Positions 45,883 through 55,015 of a stretch of DNA of 64,000 nt are shown here, piece after piece. This stretch comes from CAKZML01 sp963823435. GTDB lineage: Bacteria > Pseudomonadota > Gammaproteobacteria > Steroidobacterales > BM003. Below the pieces are notes generated by a model. The model searched no databases. It was given only the letters and a program-made list of their open reading frames with translations, and had not been told where the DNA came from. The stretch spans positions 62,001-126,000 of the forward strand of contig CAWGLN010000012.1 in assembly GCA_963823435.1 (NCBI GenBank), in the 5' to 3' direction. Each line of letters begins with the position of its first letter. The first letter of the stretch is position 1. The translations under genes were made by a program, and so were the position numbers.

Positions 45883-48266
45883 TTAATCTCTTATCTGGGC
45901 AGCAAACTCGTTCTTCATCGCCTCTCCCACGAGATCTACTACGTGGTCGGCCTCTTGGTCAGTAAGCGTGCGGGAAGATTCCTGTAAAATCAAGCCCAAA
46001 GCGACACTTTTTAGTCCGGAATCTATCCCAGATCCCTGGTAAACATCGAATAACAGACAGTCAACCAGAAGATCACCGCCAGCCGCCCGGGCAACCGCCA
46101 AAATATCGGCAGCAGCAATGCTCTCCGACAGCAGCAGGGCAATGTCCCTTCGAACACGTGGAAATTTCGAAATTGGCTTAAACAAAGGCATTCTCGCCGC
46201 TTGTTACCGCGTTTATTTCCAATTCGAATACAAATACGCTCTGACGCAAACCCAGTGAGGTCTGAACCTGGGGGTGCAGCGCACCTATCCAACCCACCGG
46301 CGTACCTTGCCTGGTAATCCTTGCGCTTTGCCCGGGATGCAAGGCTGGATGTTCCGCCAACTGGAACTCAAATTCGTGAAAAGCCCCGCCCAAGCGCAAA
46401 ATTGCCTCTACGTCCGCCTTTATGTCAAACAGATCGGCGGCCGTCGGTTGCTGCCCCCATTGTTCCGACGATGTCGGTCCAAAAGTCAGGCCTGCTAAAG
46501 AACTAATTTCTTTATTTTCAGCATCTTGTGAATTAAACTTCACGCCGATCTCGAAGATTCTGACGCGATCTTGCTGGCGACTGACATTTTGACCAAGCGC
46601 CTGGAGCAGACCGGGCCACAGGGAGATTCGCATGACCGACAACTCCGAGGAAATCGGGTTAGATAGTGCGATGCCCTCCGATTCCGGAAACAGCAATCCT
46701 TGCAAGTCGGGGTCTACAAAGCTGTAGCTGACGATTTCCTGGTAACCAAGAGACACCAGGCGATCCGCTAGCACATGGTTTTCCAGTTCGGTCTCGGCAA
46801 CCCTTGGTACCAGCACATCACTATGCAAAGGGATTTCCGGGATGTTGCCATACCCATACATCCTTGCCACTTCCTCAATAAGGTCCTCTTCGATTTCAAG
46901 ATCGAAGCGGTGCATTGGTGGCAGCGCCAGCCAACCCTCCGTCTGTTTCAGTCAGTCTGAGGCCCAATCTCGTCAGAATAGCCTCAACCTGGGGATCAGG
47001 GACGGCAACACCCAGTACCTTGGCCAGTCTGGCTCGGCGCAACGGCACTTGTTGTCGCAGGGGCACATGCTTTTCGTTCCTGGCAACGATAACCGGGCCA
47101 GCCTGCCCACCGCAGATTTCCAAAATTAACTGGCTTGCCCTTTCAATTGCCCGGTACTGGAGTGAAGGGTCCACACCACGTTCAAACCGATGCGAGGCAT
47201 CCGTATGCAAGCCCAGGCGACGACCCCGCCCTACGATCGAAAGAGGACTGAAGAAAGCGCTTTCCAGAAAAATGGACGTGGTCTCCCCGGTCACCGCCGA
47301 GTGGAGGCCTCCCATAATGCCCGCCAACGCTATTGGCGCCCCGTGATCAGCAATCACCAGCATATCGGCATCCAGAGCGACCTCCCGGCCATCAAGCAAG
47401 GTCAGGGATTCGCCCTGCTTCGCGTTGCGAACCTTGATTCCACCATTCAGTTTCGCCAGATCGAACGCATGCATGGGCTGGCCAAGCTCAAGCAATACAT
47501 AATTGGTGACGTCCACCACCGGTTGCAACGGCCTCAGGCCACTGCGTCTGAGCCTTTCCCGCATCCATTCCGGTGTAACCGCCTTGATATCGATGTTTTC
47601 GACCACTCGGCCCAGGTAAATCGGGCAGGCCGCCGGCTCCAGCAACTCCACCGGCAGAGTCGTATCCACCGAGGGGTCGATCACGCTTATCGTATTCATC
47701 TCAAACGACATGCGCGTTCAGGGCCGCAACCTCGCGAGCAATACCGGCGATTCCCAGGCAATCTCCCTTGTTTGGAGTCAATTCCAGCTCTAATACCGCA
47801 TCATCCAGACCGAGGTACTCCTGGATTTCCATGCCGACCGCGGGGACTGCCCGCAAGCTCCATAATGCCATCACTGTCTTCCCCGAAGCCCAGTTCAGCC
47901 TCCGAACACAGCATCCCGTTTGACTGTACTCCACGCAGTTTCGTGGCCCGGATCTTCACCCCGCCCGGTAAGCGGGCGCCTGTCAGCGCCACCGGATAAC
48001 TGCGACCAGCCCTGACGTTGGGCGCTCCACAAACAATTTGCAGCAAGCGCATCCTGACCTGCATCAACAAGGCATACTGAAAGCGTATCCGCGTCCGGGT
48101 GCCTGCTCACTTCCTTGACCAGTCCGACCAACACACCGGAAAACTGCGGGGCCAGGCGCTCCAGGGACTTCACTTCCAGGCCCGCCATGGTCAACTGCTC
48201 GGCAATCTCCTCGATCCCGGCTTCAGGATCGATCCAACTGCGCAGCCAATTTTCACTAACTTTCAT
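45883..48266 (-). CDS. pheT: Phenylalanine-tRNA ligase beta subunit, five frameshifts
   Basis: Charges tRNA-Phe together with PheS. Pieces in order are MKVSENWLRSWIDPEAGIEE (B1/EMAP start), VCGAPNVRAGRSYPVALTGA and LRGVQSNGMLCSEAELG. Next come LELELTPNKGDCLGIAGIAR, VVDVTNYVLLELGQPMHAFD, EVARMYGYGNIPE and, in the anticodon-binding tail, KFPRVRRDIALLL. Six frames are traversed, each step a +1 insertion (near 48040, 47900, 47705, 46905 and 46185). The restored length of about 793 residues is normal. The gene is essential and single-copy, so these breaks argue strongly for consensus errors. Confidence 0.9.
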
Positions 48267-48287
48267 GCGTATATGCTCCGCGGGCCT

Positions 48288-49305
48288 TCAATTGAACTGT
48301 CGCAGGAAGCGCAGATCATTTTCAAAAAACAGGCGCAGATCATTAACGCCATATCGCAACATTGTCAGCCGCTCCACACCCATGCCAAAGGCATATCCTG
48401 TGTACTTCTCGGGGTCGACTCCAACCTGCCTGAGCACATTGGGATGAACCATCCCGCAACCCAGTATTTCAAGCCAGCCAGTGCCGGAGCAAACCCGACA
48501 ACCCACGCCGCCGCATATCACGCATTCGATATCCACCTCGGCTGAGGGTTCGGTAAAGGGAAAGTAGGAGGGACGCAGCCTGACTTTCAGGTCACGCTCA
48601 AAAAACTGCTGTAAAAACTGCTGTAAAATAGACTTGAGATTCGCCATGCTTACATCGTGGTCGACCACCAGGCCTTCAACCTGGTGGAACATGGGTGTAT
48701 GCGTGAGATCCGAATCGCAGCGATAGACTCTGCCTGGTGCAATTAGCTTGAACGGTGGCTGCTTTCCCACCATCGCCCGAATTTGCACTGGTGACGTATG
48801 GGTCCGGAGCAACCTCCCGTCAGGAAAATAGAAAGTGTCATGCATCGCTCGTGCGGGATGAGTGATCGGGAATATTCAGTGCCTCGAAGTTATGAAACTC
48901 ATCTTCGATTTCCGGCCCCCGCTCCACCGCAAAGCCGGCCCGTTGAAACAAGGTTTCAATTCTGCGCATGGAACGCCTGACCGGGTGCATTCCACCTGGA
49001 ACCCGGCCCCTGCCCGGAAGCGTGACATCTACCTTTTCACTTCCCAGGCGCGCATTAAGAGCCTGGGACTCCAGCATCTCCCGGCGGACAGTAATCCTGT
49101 TCGCTACCTCATCCTTGGCCTCATTTACCAACTTGCCAAAAAGCGGACGTTCCTCGACCGGTAAAGATCCCAGGGTTTTCATCTGCAACGAGATCAAGCC
49201 CTTTTTACCCAGGTACTGGACTCGCAGTTGGTCCAATGCGGTCAAATCAACCGCCGCCTCGATCTCACCCAGGGCTTGCTCGACTATGCGAGTCAACTCG
49301 CTCAC
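48288..49305 (-). CDS. pheS: Phenylalanine-tRNA ligase alpha subunit, one frameshift
   Basis: Catalytic subunit. The GTG start at 49305 (VSELTRIVEQALGEIEAAVD) is chosen because GGAG lies six bases upstream; the ATG two codons earlier abuts that GGAG. Class II motifs are present: HPVRRSMRRIETLF, RAMHDTFYFPDGRLLRTHTS, GRVYRCDSDLTHTPMFHQVE and GMGVERLTMLRYGVNDLRLF. A +1 insertion near 48862 splits NIPDH from HPARAMHDT. The restored length is about 339 residues. The gene lies immediately downstream of MITE copy B. Confidence 0.92.
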
Positions 49306-49327
49306 AGGCATCTCCAAAAGAATTTAG

Positions 49328-49487
49328 GGAACCTCTGATTTATTCTGGCTGAAGTGGATTGTGAGCGAAAAGATTCAGGTTCGAGGCGCCAATCGCAGGT
49401 AATAGTGGGGCTATTGCGAAGATTGGCAACACAGAAGATGGATTTTTTAGACGCAAGACACGAGTTCATGAATAATTCAGAGGTTCC
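49328..49487 (+). repeat. IS5-type MITE, copy B (intact)
   Basis: A 160 bp element without coding capacity. The left end GGAACCTCTGATTTATTC (49328-49345) and the reverse complement of the right end (49470-49487) match in 17 of 18 positions. It is flanked by a perfect 4 bp duplication TTAG (49324-49327, 49488-49491), the YTAR target of the IS5 family. The core hairpin is GCCAATC (49388-49394) with GATTGGC (49421-49427), enclosing AATAG/CTATT (49401-49405, 49411-49415). It sits between the rplT terminator and the pheS ribosome-binding site. No IS5 transposase is in the window. Confidence 0.85.
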
Positions 49488-49502
49488 TTAGGTCAGAAAA
49501 CA

Positions 49503-49532
49503 AAAAAAGGGGAAAGCCAACCGGCCTTCCCC
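49503..49532 (-). terminator. Intrinsic terminator after rplT
   Basis: Minus-strand hairpin GGGGAAGGCC-GGTT-GGCTTTCCCC (10 bp with one G-U) followed by a run of seven T. It separates thrS-infC-rpmI-rplT from pheST and may act as the pheST attenuator. Confidence 0.88.
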
Positions 49533-49581
49533 TCTCTTGACTTGCGCGAACTCCAGATTGCTGCGAACAGACTACCCGGGG

Positions 49582-49941
49582 TTAAACAGCGAGGCTGGCC
49601 TTTGCCTGTTCAACAATCGCACCAAAAGCTGCGTCATCGTGTACAGCCAGATCAGCCAGGACCTTACGATCAATCTCGATCCCAGCGACCTGCAGTCCAT
49701 GCATCAGCTTGCTGTAGGACAAGCCATGTCCACGGGCGCCGGCATTAATACGGGCGATCCACAGTGCTCTGAACTGACGCTTGCGCTGGCGGCGATCACG
49801 GTAGGCGTACTGACCTGCTTTGGTAACGGCCTGTTTTGCAACCCGGTAGGTCTTGCTACGGGCACCGTAATAACCCTTCGCCTTATCCAGAACTTTCTTG
49901 TGCCTGGCCTTGGCGGTAACTCCACGTTTTACTCTAGACAT
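49582..49941 (-). CDS. rplT: Ribosomal protein bL20
   Basis: A 119-residue basic protein: MSRVKRGVTAKARHKKVLDK, AKGYYGARSKTYRVAKQAV, YAYRDRRQRKRQFRALWIAR and INAGARGHGLSYSKLMHGL. It binds 23S rRNA early in 50S assembly and in E. coli represses the rpmI-rplT mRNA. It lies 12 bp after rpmI. Confidence 0.97.
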   Translation of the reverse strand: MSRVKRGVTAKARHKKVLDKAKGYYGARSKTYRVAKQAVTKAGQYAYRDRRQRKRQFRALWIARINAGARGHGLSYSKLMHGLQVAGIEIDRKVLADLAVHDDAAFGAIVEQAKASLAV

Positions 49942-49953
49942 TTCCCATACCCC

Positions 49954-50151
49954 CTAACTAAACGGCAGCATGCGACGCACCATCGGCACATCGCTCTCGG
50001 CAACCTGCGCAGCTGCGCGCAAGTGGCGCTTCCGTTTGGTCGACTTCTTGGTAAGGATATGTCTCAAGTGGGACTGGCCTCGCTTGAAGCCGCCCGACCC
50101 GGTACGGCGAAAACGCTTCGCCGCGCCGCGATTACTTTTCATCTTCGGCAT
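49954..50151 (-). CDS. rpmI: Ribosomal protein bL35
   Basis: A 65-residue basic protein: MPKMKSNRGAAKRFRRTGSG, GFKRGQSHLRHILTKKSTKR and KRHLRAAAQVAESDVPMVRR. It has the standard position between infC and rplT. Confidence 0.97.
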   Translation of the reverse strand: MPKMKSNRGAAKRFRRTGSGGFKRGQSHLRHILTKKSTKRKRHLRAAAQVAESDVPMVRRMLPFS

Positions 50152-50223
50152 TTTCTATCTCCGTTTTTAATAGCCCTGCCAGGAGTTTTCCCGGGTCAGG
50201 CGGAGTGGCAAACGTTTACCAAC

Positions 50224-50742
50224 TCACTTCTTTTTAGGTCCTAGCACCATAATCATCTGGCGCCCTTCCATCAGGGGAAGTTGCTCAACCGAGCCCACTT
50301 CCTCCAAATCCTGCCGGACTCTGTCCAGCAATTTGCGCCCGAGTTCCCGGTGCGCCATTTCTCGACCACGAAAACGCAGCGTCACCTTTGCCTTGTCTCC
50401 ATTGTCGAGGAATCTTTTCAGGTTCCGCAACTTGACCTGATAATCACCCTCGTCCGTGCCCGGACGAAATTTGACTTCTTTAACCTGCGCCTGTTTCTGC
50501 TTGCCCTTGGTGGACTGGGATTTTTTCTTTTGTTCAAAAATATATTTTCCGAAGTCCATGATTCGGCAAACGGGGGGCTCGGCATTAGGAGAGACTTCAA
50601 CCAGGTCCAGTGTTGACTCCGAAGCGAGCTCAAGCGCTTCATTCAGCGACATGACCCCCTTCTGCTCTCCCTCATCATCAATCACCCGAACCGTGTTCGC
50701 GGTGATCTCCTCATTTCGACGGGCCCGTTTTGACGCAGCGAT
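50224..50742 (-). CDS. infC: Translation initiation factor IF-3 (AUC start)
   Basis: The protein reads (I)AASKRARRNEEITANTVRVI, SLNEALELASESTLDLVEVS, PVCRIMDFGKYIFEQKKKSQ, FRPGTDEGDYQVKLRNLKRF and LPLMEGRQMIMVLGPKKK, about 172 residues. No ATG, GTG or TTG lies at the expected start. An ATC codon at 50742 follows GGAGG by eight bases and gives the normal N-terminus. Non-canonical AUU/AUC starts are the known basis of IF-3 autoregulation. It follows the thrS stop by 17 bases. Confidence 0.94.
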   Translation of the reverse strand: MAASKRARRNEEITANTVRVIDDEGEQKGVMSLNEALELASESTLDLVEVSPNAEPPVCRIMDFGKYIFEQKKKSQSTKGKQKQAQVKEVKFRPGTDEGDYQVKLRNLKRFLDNGDKAKVTLRFRGREMAHRELGRKLLDRVRQDLEEVGSVEQLPLMEGRQMIMVLGPKKK

Positions 50743-50759
50743 ATTTCAGTCCTCCAAAA

Positions 50760-52680
50760 TCAATTACGGCCGCGACTCGCAGACTCGGACTGCAACCTCA
50801 GAGCGAGCGCTTCAACACTCATTTGCCCAAGGTCTTCGCCCTCACGCGTGCGCACGGCCACCAAGCGCAGATTCCATTTCCTTATCGCCCACGACGAGCA
50901 GGTATGGAATCCGTTGAATTGTGTGCTCGCGGATTTTATAGCCTATCTTCTCATTTCTCAAGTCCGATTCCATGCGAAACCCCTGTTTTCTAAGGGAATC
51001 AGCCACCCCGGCGGCAAAATCGGCCTGTCTATCGGTAATATTGAGTACCACCGCCTGTACCGGCGCCAGCCAAAGTGGGAATCGGCCCTCGTAATGTTCG
51101 ACCAAAATACCGAAAAAGCGCTCCAGCGATCCCAAAAGAGCCCGGTGAATCATGATCGGGCGGCGACGGGACCCGTCATCAGCCACATATTCCATGCCGA
51201 AGCGCTCCGGCAGGTTGAAATCCAGCTGCACAGTGGAGCACTGCCAGCTTCGACCAATCGCATCCTCAATCTTGATGTCGATCTTGGGGCCATAAAAGGC
51301 GCCGCCACCTTCGTCCACCCCGAAACTGAGACCCCTGTTTACCAGTGCCGCGCGCAAAGCGCTGGTCGCCTTGTCCCAAATCTCGTCCGAGCCCACCGAC
51401 TTTTCAGGACGGGTAGACAAAACAATCTCGTAGTTCTCAAAGCCAAAGGACCCCAGGATATCCAGAGTCAGGTCGAGGATCTCCAGTATTTCCGCCTCAA
51501 TCTGCCCCTCGGTGCAAAATACGTGGGCGTCATCCTGGGTAAAGCCACGCACCCTCATCAGGCCGTGTAAGGCGCCTGACATTTCATGCCGGTAAACAGT
51601 CCCCAACTCCGCCCAGCGCATAGGCAGTTCCCGATAGGAGCGCAGTGCATTCTTGTAAATCAGCACGTGGAAGGGGCAATTCATCGGCTTCAGCTGGTAT
51701 AGCTGATTGTCTTCCTCCATCGGCCGGTACATGGACTCACGGTAAAAATCCGTGTGCCCCGATGTATCCCACAGGGTCTGCAACGCGATATGAGGGGTGT
51801 ATAGCAACTCATATCCAGCTGATACATGCCGGTCGCGCCAGAAATCCTCAATTACGCGGCGAATGCGGGCACCCTTTGGATGCCAGAACACCAGTCCGCC
51901 ACCAGCCTCTTCCTGCAGGCTGAACAGGTCCAATTTTTGCCCAATCCGCCGGTGGTCGCGCTTCTCAGCCTCAACCAGACGGTTCAGATAGGCCTTAAGG
52001 GCCTTTTTGTCCGGCCAGGCTGTGCCATATATACGTTGGAGCATTTCGTTGTCGGATTTGCCCTTCCAGTAGGCACCCGCGACCTTCATAAGCTTGAATG
52101 CGCCCAACACGCCGGTTCTTGGGACATGCGGCCCGCGGCAAAGATCTTCAAAATCTCCCTGGCAATACAGGCTGATCTCATCGCCCTGGGGAATATCAGC
52201 AATAATTTGCGCCTTGTATTGCTCGCCCATAGCCTGAAAGTGCCGGATGGCCTCGTCCCGCGGCAAGGTCCGGCGAGTGACGCCAAGATCCTGCGCCACC
52301 AACTCCGTCATGCGGGCCTCAATGGCCTCCAGATCTTCGGGGGTAAATGCCCTCTCGAAGGCGAAATCGTAATAAAAACCGTCTTCGATAACCGGCCCAA
52401 TCGTCACTTGGGCGGACGGATACAGTTGCTTGACCGCCTGGGCCAGCAAGTGTGCGGTGGAATGCCTGATAACCTCAAGGCCATTTGGGTCCTTGGCGGT
52501 CACAATGGAAACGGTCGCGTCATGGCTCACCAGGTGACCGGCGTCGACCAGTCTCCCGTCCACCTCCGCCGCCACCATGGCGCGCGCAAGACCCGGGCCA
52601 ATGTCCTGGGCAATGGCCAAAACTGAAATTGGTTGGGCAAATTTTCGCTGGCTACCGTCAGGCAAACTGATCACAGGCAT
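50760..52680 (-). CDS. thrS: Threonine-tRNA ligase, one frameshift near the C-terminus
   Basis: A class II synthetase. MPVISLPDGSQRKF starts the TGS domain; the ATG is preceded by GGAG at eight bases. The editing domain has HSTAHLLAQAVKQLYP and the zinc-site/catalytic core has MKPMNCPFHVL-like LKPMNCPFHVLIYKNALRSY, TVYRHEMSGALHGLMRVRGF and HRALLGSLERFFGILVEHYE. A +1 insertion near 50867 hides the end of the anticodon domain, which restores as RLVAVRTREGEDLGQMSVEA. The restored length is about 640 residues. Confidence 0.94.
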
Positions 52681-52696
52681 CAGACGTCTCCACAAA

Positions 52697-52731
52697 TGAA
52701 AAAAAGGGCGAACTCAAACGAGATCGCCCTT
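52697..52731 (-). terminator. Intrinsic terminator between tRNA-Val and thrS
   Basis: Minus-strand AAGGGCGA (52724-52731) pairs with TCGCCCTT (52704-52711) and is followed by a T-run ending about 20 bases before the thrS start codon. It leaves no room for a separate thrS promoter downstream, so it may act as an attenuator. Confidence 0.85.
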
Positions 52732-52742
52732 CGGGAAGCCTT

Positions 52743-52818
52743 TGGTAGGCGCGGCCAGGATTGAACTGGCGACCCCTACCATGTCAAGGTAGTGCTCTAC
52801 CACTGAGCTACGCGCCTA
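52743..52818 (-). tRNA. tRNA-Val (GAC)
   Basis: A 76-nt cloverleaf with encoded CCA: acceptor TAGGCGC with GCGCCTA, anticodon stem CTACC/GGTAG around loop TTGACAT (anticodon GAC), T-loop GTTCAATCC. It has a good sigma-70 promoter just upstream and a terminator just downstream. Confidence 0.96.
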
Positions 52819-52842
52819 CAACCTCGTCTTCGAGGGTCGACA

Positions 52843-52871
52843 AAGATAGCCGAGAGAGGTGGATATGACAA
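52843..52871 (-). promoter_or_regulatory. Sigma-70 promoter of tRNA-Val (and probably thrS operon)
   Basis: Minus-strand -35 TTGTCA (52866-52871), 17-base spacer, -10 TATCTT (52843-52848), 25 bases before the mature tRNA. If the downstream hairpin is read through, this would also serve thrS. Confidence 0.7.
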
Positions 52872-52904
52872 GAGCGAATCGGTCCGTTTGGCATATTAAT
52901 TTTG

Positions 52905-54911
52905 TTAAATTACCTGTCCCTCCGGCCCGAGTTCCATTTTCCGCAAGGTTTCAATCTCGTCACGCAGCCTGGCAGCCTCCTCGAACTCCAGGTCCCGGGC
53001 ATGCTTGAACATCTGCTTTTCAAGTTGCTGCATGCGTTTTGCCAGCTGCGCAGGCGACATATGCCGGTACAAACCATGCTCCTCCGCGACTTTCCTGCGG
53101 CCCGGCACAGGTGCCCCGCTCCTGGCTCCTTCCATTACATCGGTGACCGCCTTGCGTATTGACCGTGGCGTAATATGGTGTTCGACGTTATAGGCAACCT
53201 GCTTTTCACGACGGCGATTGGTCTCATTCAACGCCCTCTCCATCGATCCGGTAACCCGATCTGCATACAGAATTGCCCTGCCATTCACGTTTCGCGCCGC
53301 ACGACCAATAGTCTGGATCAGAGAACCGGCGGATCTCAGGAACCCTTCCTTGTCCGCATCCAGGATGGCCACCAGCGACACTTCAGGCATGTCCAGCCCT
53401 TCCCTGAGAAGGTTGATTCCCACCAGGACATCAAACTCTCCCAGACGAAGATCACGGATAATTTCGGTGCGTTCTACCGTGTCAATATCCGAATGCAGGT
53501 AGCGCACCCGCACGCCGTGTTCCGCCAGGTAGTCGGTCAGATCTTCCGCCATGCGCTTGGTCAGTGTGGTTATGAGGATTCGCTCGTCCTGGGCCGCCCG
53601 CAAGCGTATCTCCGAGAGCACATCGTCCACCTGCGTAGTCACTGGCCGAACTTCAACCACCGGATCCAGCAAGCCGGTCGGGCGAACCACTTGCTCGACT
53701 ACCTGATCGGAGTGCTGGTATTCGTAACCACCCAGGGTTGCAGAAATAAACAGGGTCTGGGGCGCCAGGCGCTCCCACTCATCAAACCTCAAGGGGCGAT
53801 TGTCCAGGGCCGAAGGCAAGCGGAACCCATATTCTACAAGGGTTTCCTTACGCGACCTGTCCCCCTTGTACATCGCTCCCAGCTGGGGAATGGTGGCATG
53901 ACTTTCATCTACCACCAGCAAGGCATCGGTTGGCAGGTAATCGAACAGGCAGGGTGGCGGTTCACCAGGTTCGCGGCCTGACAGATAGCGCGAGTAATTT
54001 TCAATACCCGAGCAATATCCCAGTTCGTTGATCATCTCCAGATCAAACCGGGTACGCTGCTCCAATCGCTGGGCCTCCAGCAACTTGCCGTTATCCCGCA
54101 ACTGGGTCAGCCTATCCCGCAACTCATCTTTGATCTGGTCTACAGCCTTTAGCAATACGTCCCTGGGTGTCACGTAATGTGTCTTTGGGTAGATCGTGAG
54201 ACGAGGTATCGAGCGCAGCACCTCCCCGGTCAGCGGGTCAAAATAAGACAGGGCTTCGATTTCGTCGTCAAACAACTCGATACGTATGCCTTCGCGCTCC
54301 GAGTCCGCAGGAAAAACATCGATAACGTCTCCGCGTACCCGATAGGTGCCGCGACCGAAGTCGATATCGTTGCGGGCATATTGCAATTCGGCAAGACGCC
54401 TCAGGATTCGCCGCTGGTCTACCTTGTCTCCCCGATCCAGGTGCAAGACCATACTCAGATAGGCCTTGGGATCTCCCAGCCCATAGATCGCTGAAACAGT
54501 GGCCACAATAATGACGTCTTTGCGCTCCAGCAGGGCCTTGGTGGCGGATAGCCGCATCTGCTCAATGTGGGCGTTAATGGAGGAATCTTTCTCGATAAAC
54601 GTGTCCGACGATGGAACGTAAGCCTCGGGCTGGTAATAGTCGTAATAGGAAACGAAATACTCCACCGCATTGTGGGGGAAATAGCCTTTCATCTCGCCAT
54701 ATAGCTGGGCTGCCAGGGTCTTGTTGTGCGCCAGGATTAGGGTCGGACGCTGCTCCTTCTGGATAATGTTCGCCACTGTGAAAGTCTTGCCAGAACCAGT
54801 TACACCCAGCAAAGCCTGCCTTGCCAGGCCGGAAACAAGCCCGTCTTCCAAGGCCTTGATGGCCGCCGGTTGGTCACCAGCGGGCTGGTAATTGGATACA
54901 AGTTGAAACAT
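52905..54911 (-). CDS. uvrB: UvrABC excinuclease subunit B
   Basis: DNA-damage recognition helicase-like subunit, 668 residues. MFQLVSNYQPAGDQPAAIKA is the normal start; upstream frame residues are unrelated. Motifs are Walker A LLGVTGSGKTFTVANII, the beta-hairpin region YYDYYQPEAYVP, DESHATIPQ, LREGLDMPEVSLVAILDADK, QTIGRAARNVNGRAILYADR and the C-terminal UVR domain (LEKQMFKHARDLEFEEAARL). It is divergent from the aminotransferase gene. Confidence 0.96.
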   Translation of the reverse strand: MFQLVSNYQPAGDQPAAIKALEDGLVSGLARQALLGVTGSGKTFTVANIIQKEQRPTLILAHNKTLAAQLYGEMKGYFPHNAVEYFVSYYDYYQPEAYVPSSDTFIEKDSSINAHIEQMRLSATKALLERKDVIIVATVSAIYGLGDPKAYLSMVLHLDRGDKVDQRRILRRLAELQYARNDIDFGRGTYRVRGDVIDVFPADSEREGIRIELFDDEIEALSYFDPLTGEVLRSIPRLTIYPKTHYVTPRDVLLKAVDQIKDELRDRLTQLRDNGKLLEAQRLEQRTRFDLEMINELGYCSGIENYSRYLSGREPGEPPPCLFDYLPTDALLVVDESHATIPQLGAMYKGDRSRKETLVEYGFRLPSALDNRPLRFDEWERLAPQTLFISATLGGYEYQHSDQVVEQVVRPTGLLDPVVEVRPVTTQVDDVLSEIRLRAAQDERILITTLTKRMAEDLTDYLAEHGVRVRYLHSDIDTVERTEIIRDLRLGEFDVLVGINLLREGLDMPEVSLVAILDADKEGFLRSAGSLIQTIGRAARNVNGRAILYADRVTGSMERALNETNRRREKQVAYNVEHHITPRSIRKAVTDVMEGARSGAPVPGRRKVAEEHGLYRHMSPAQLAKRMQQLEKQMFKHARDLEFEEAARLRDEIETLRKMELGPEGQVI

Positions 54912-55015
54912 CTCAGACACTCTGATCCCGCCTCGCAAACTCAATTGGCAGCGCCCGCCCTTTCCCGTACCATTACGGAGCTTCCATCCGGAAGCGCATT
55001 GCTGGAGCCAAACCT

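Noticed and set aside
45883..48266. Programmed frameshifting in pheT
   Set aside because: Five +1 steps at unrelated sequences without slippery sites, together with breaks in many other essential genes, point to consensus errors.
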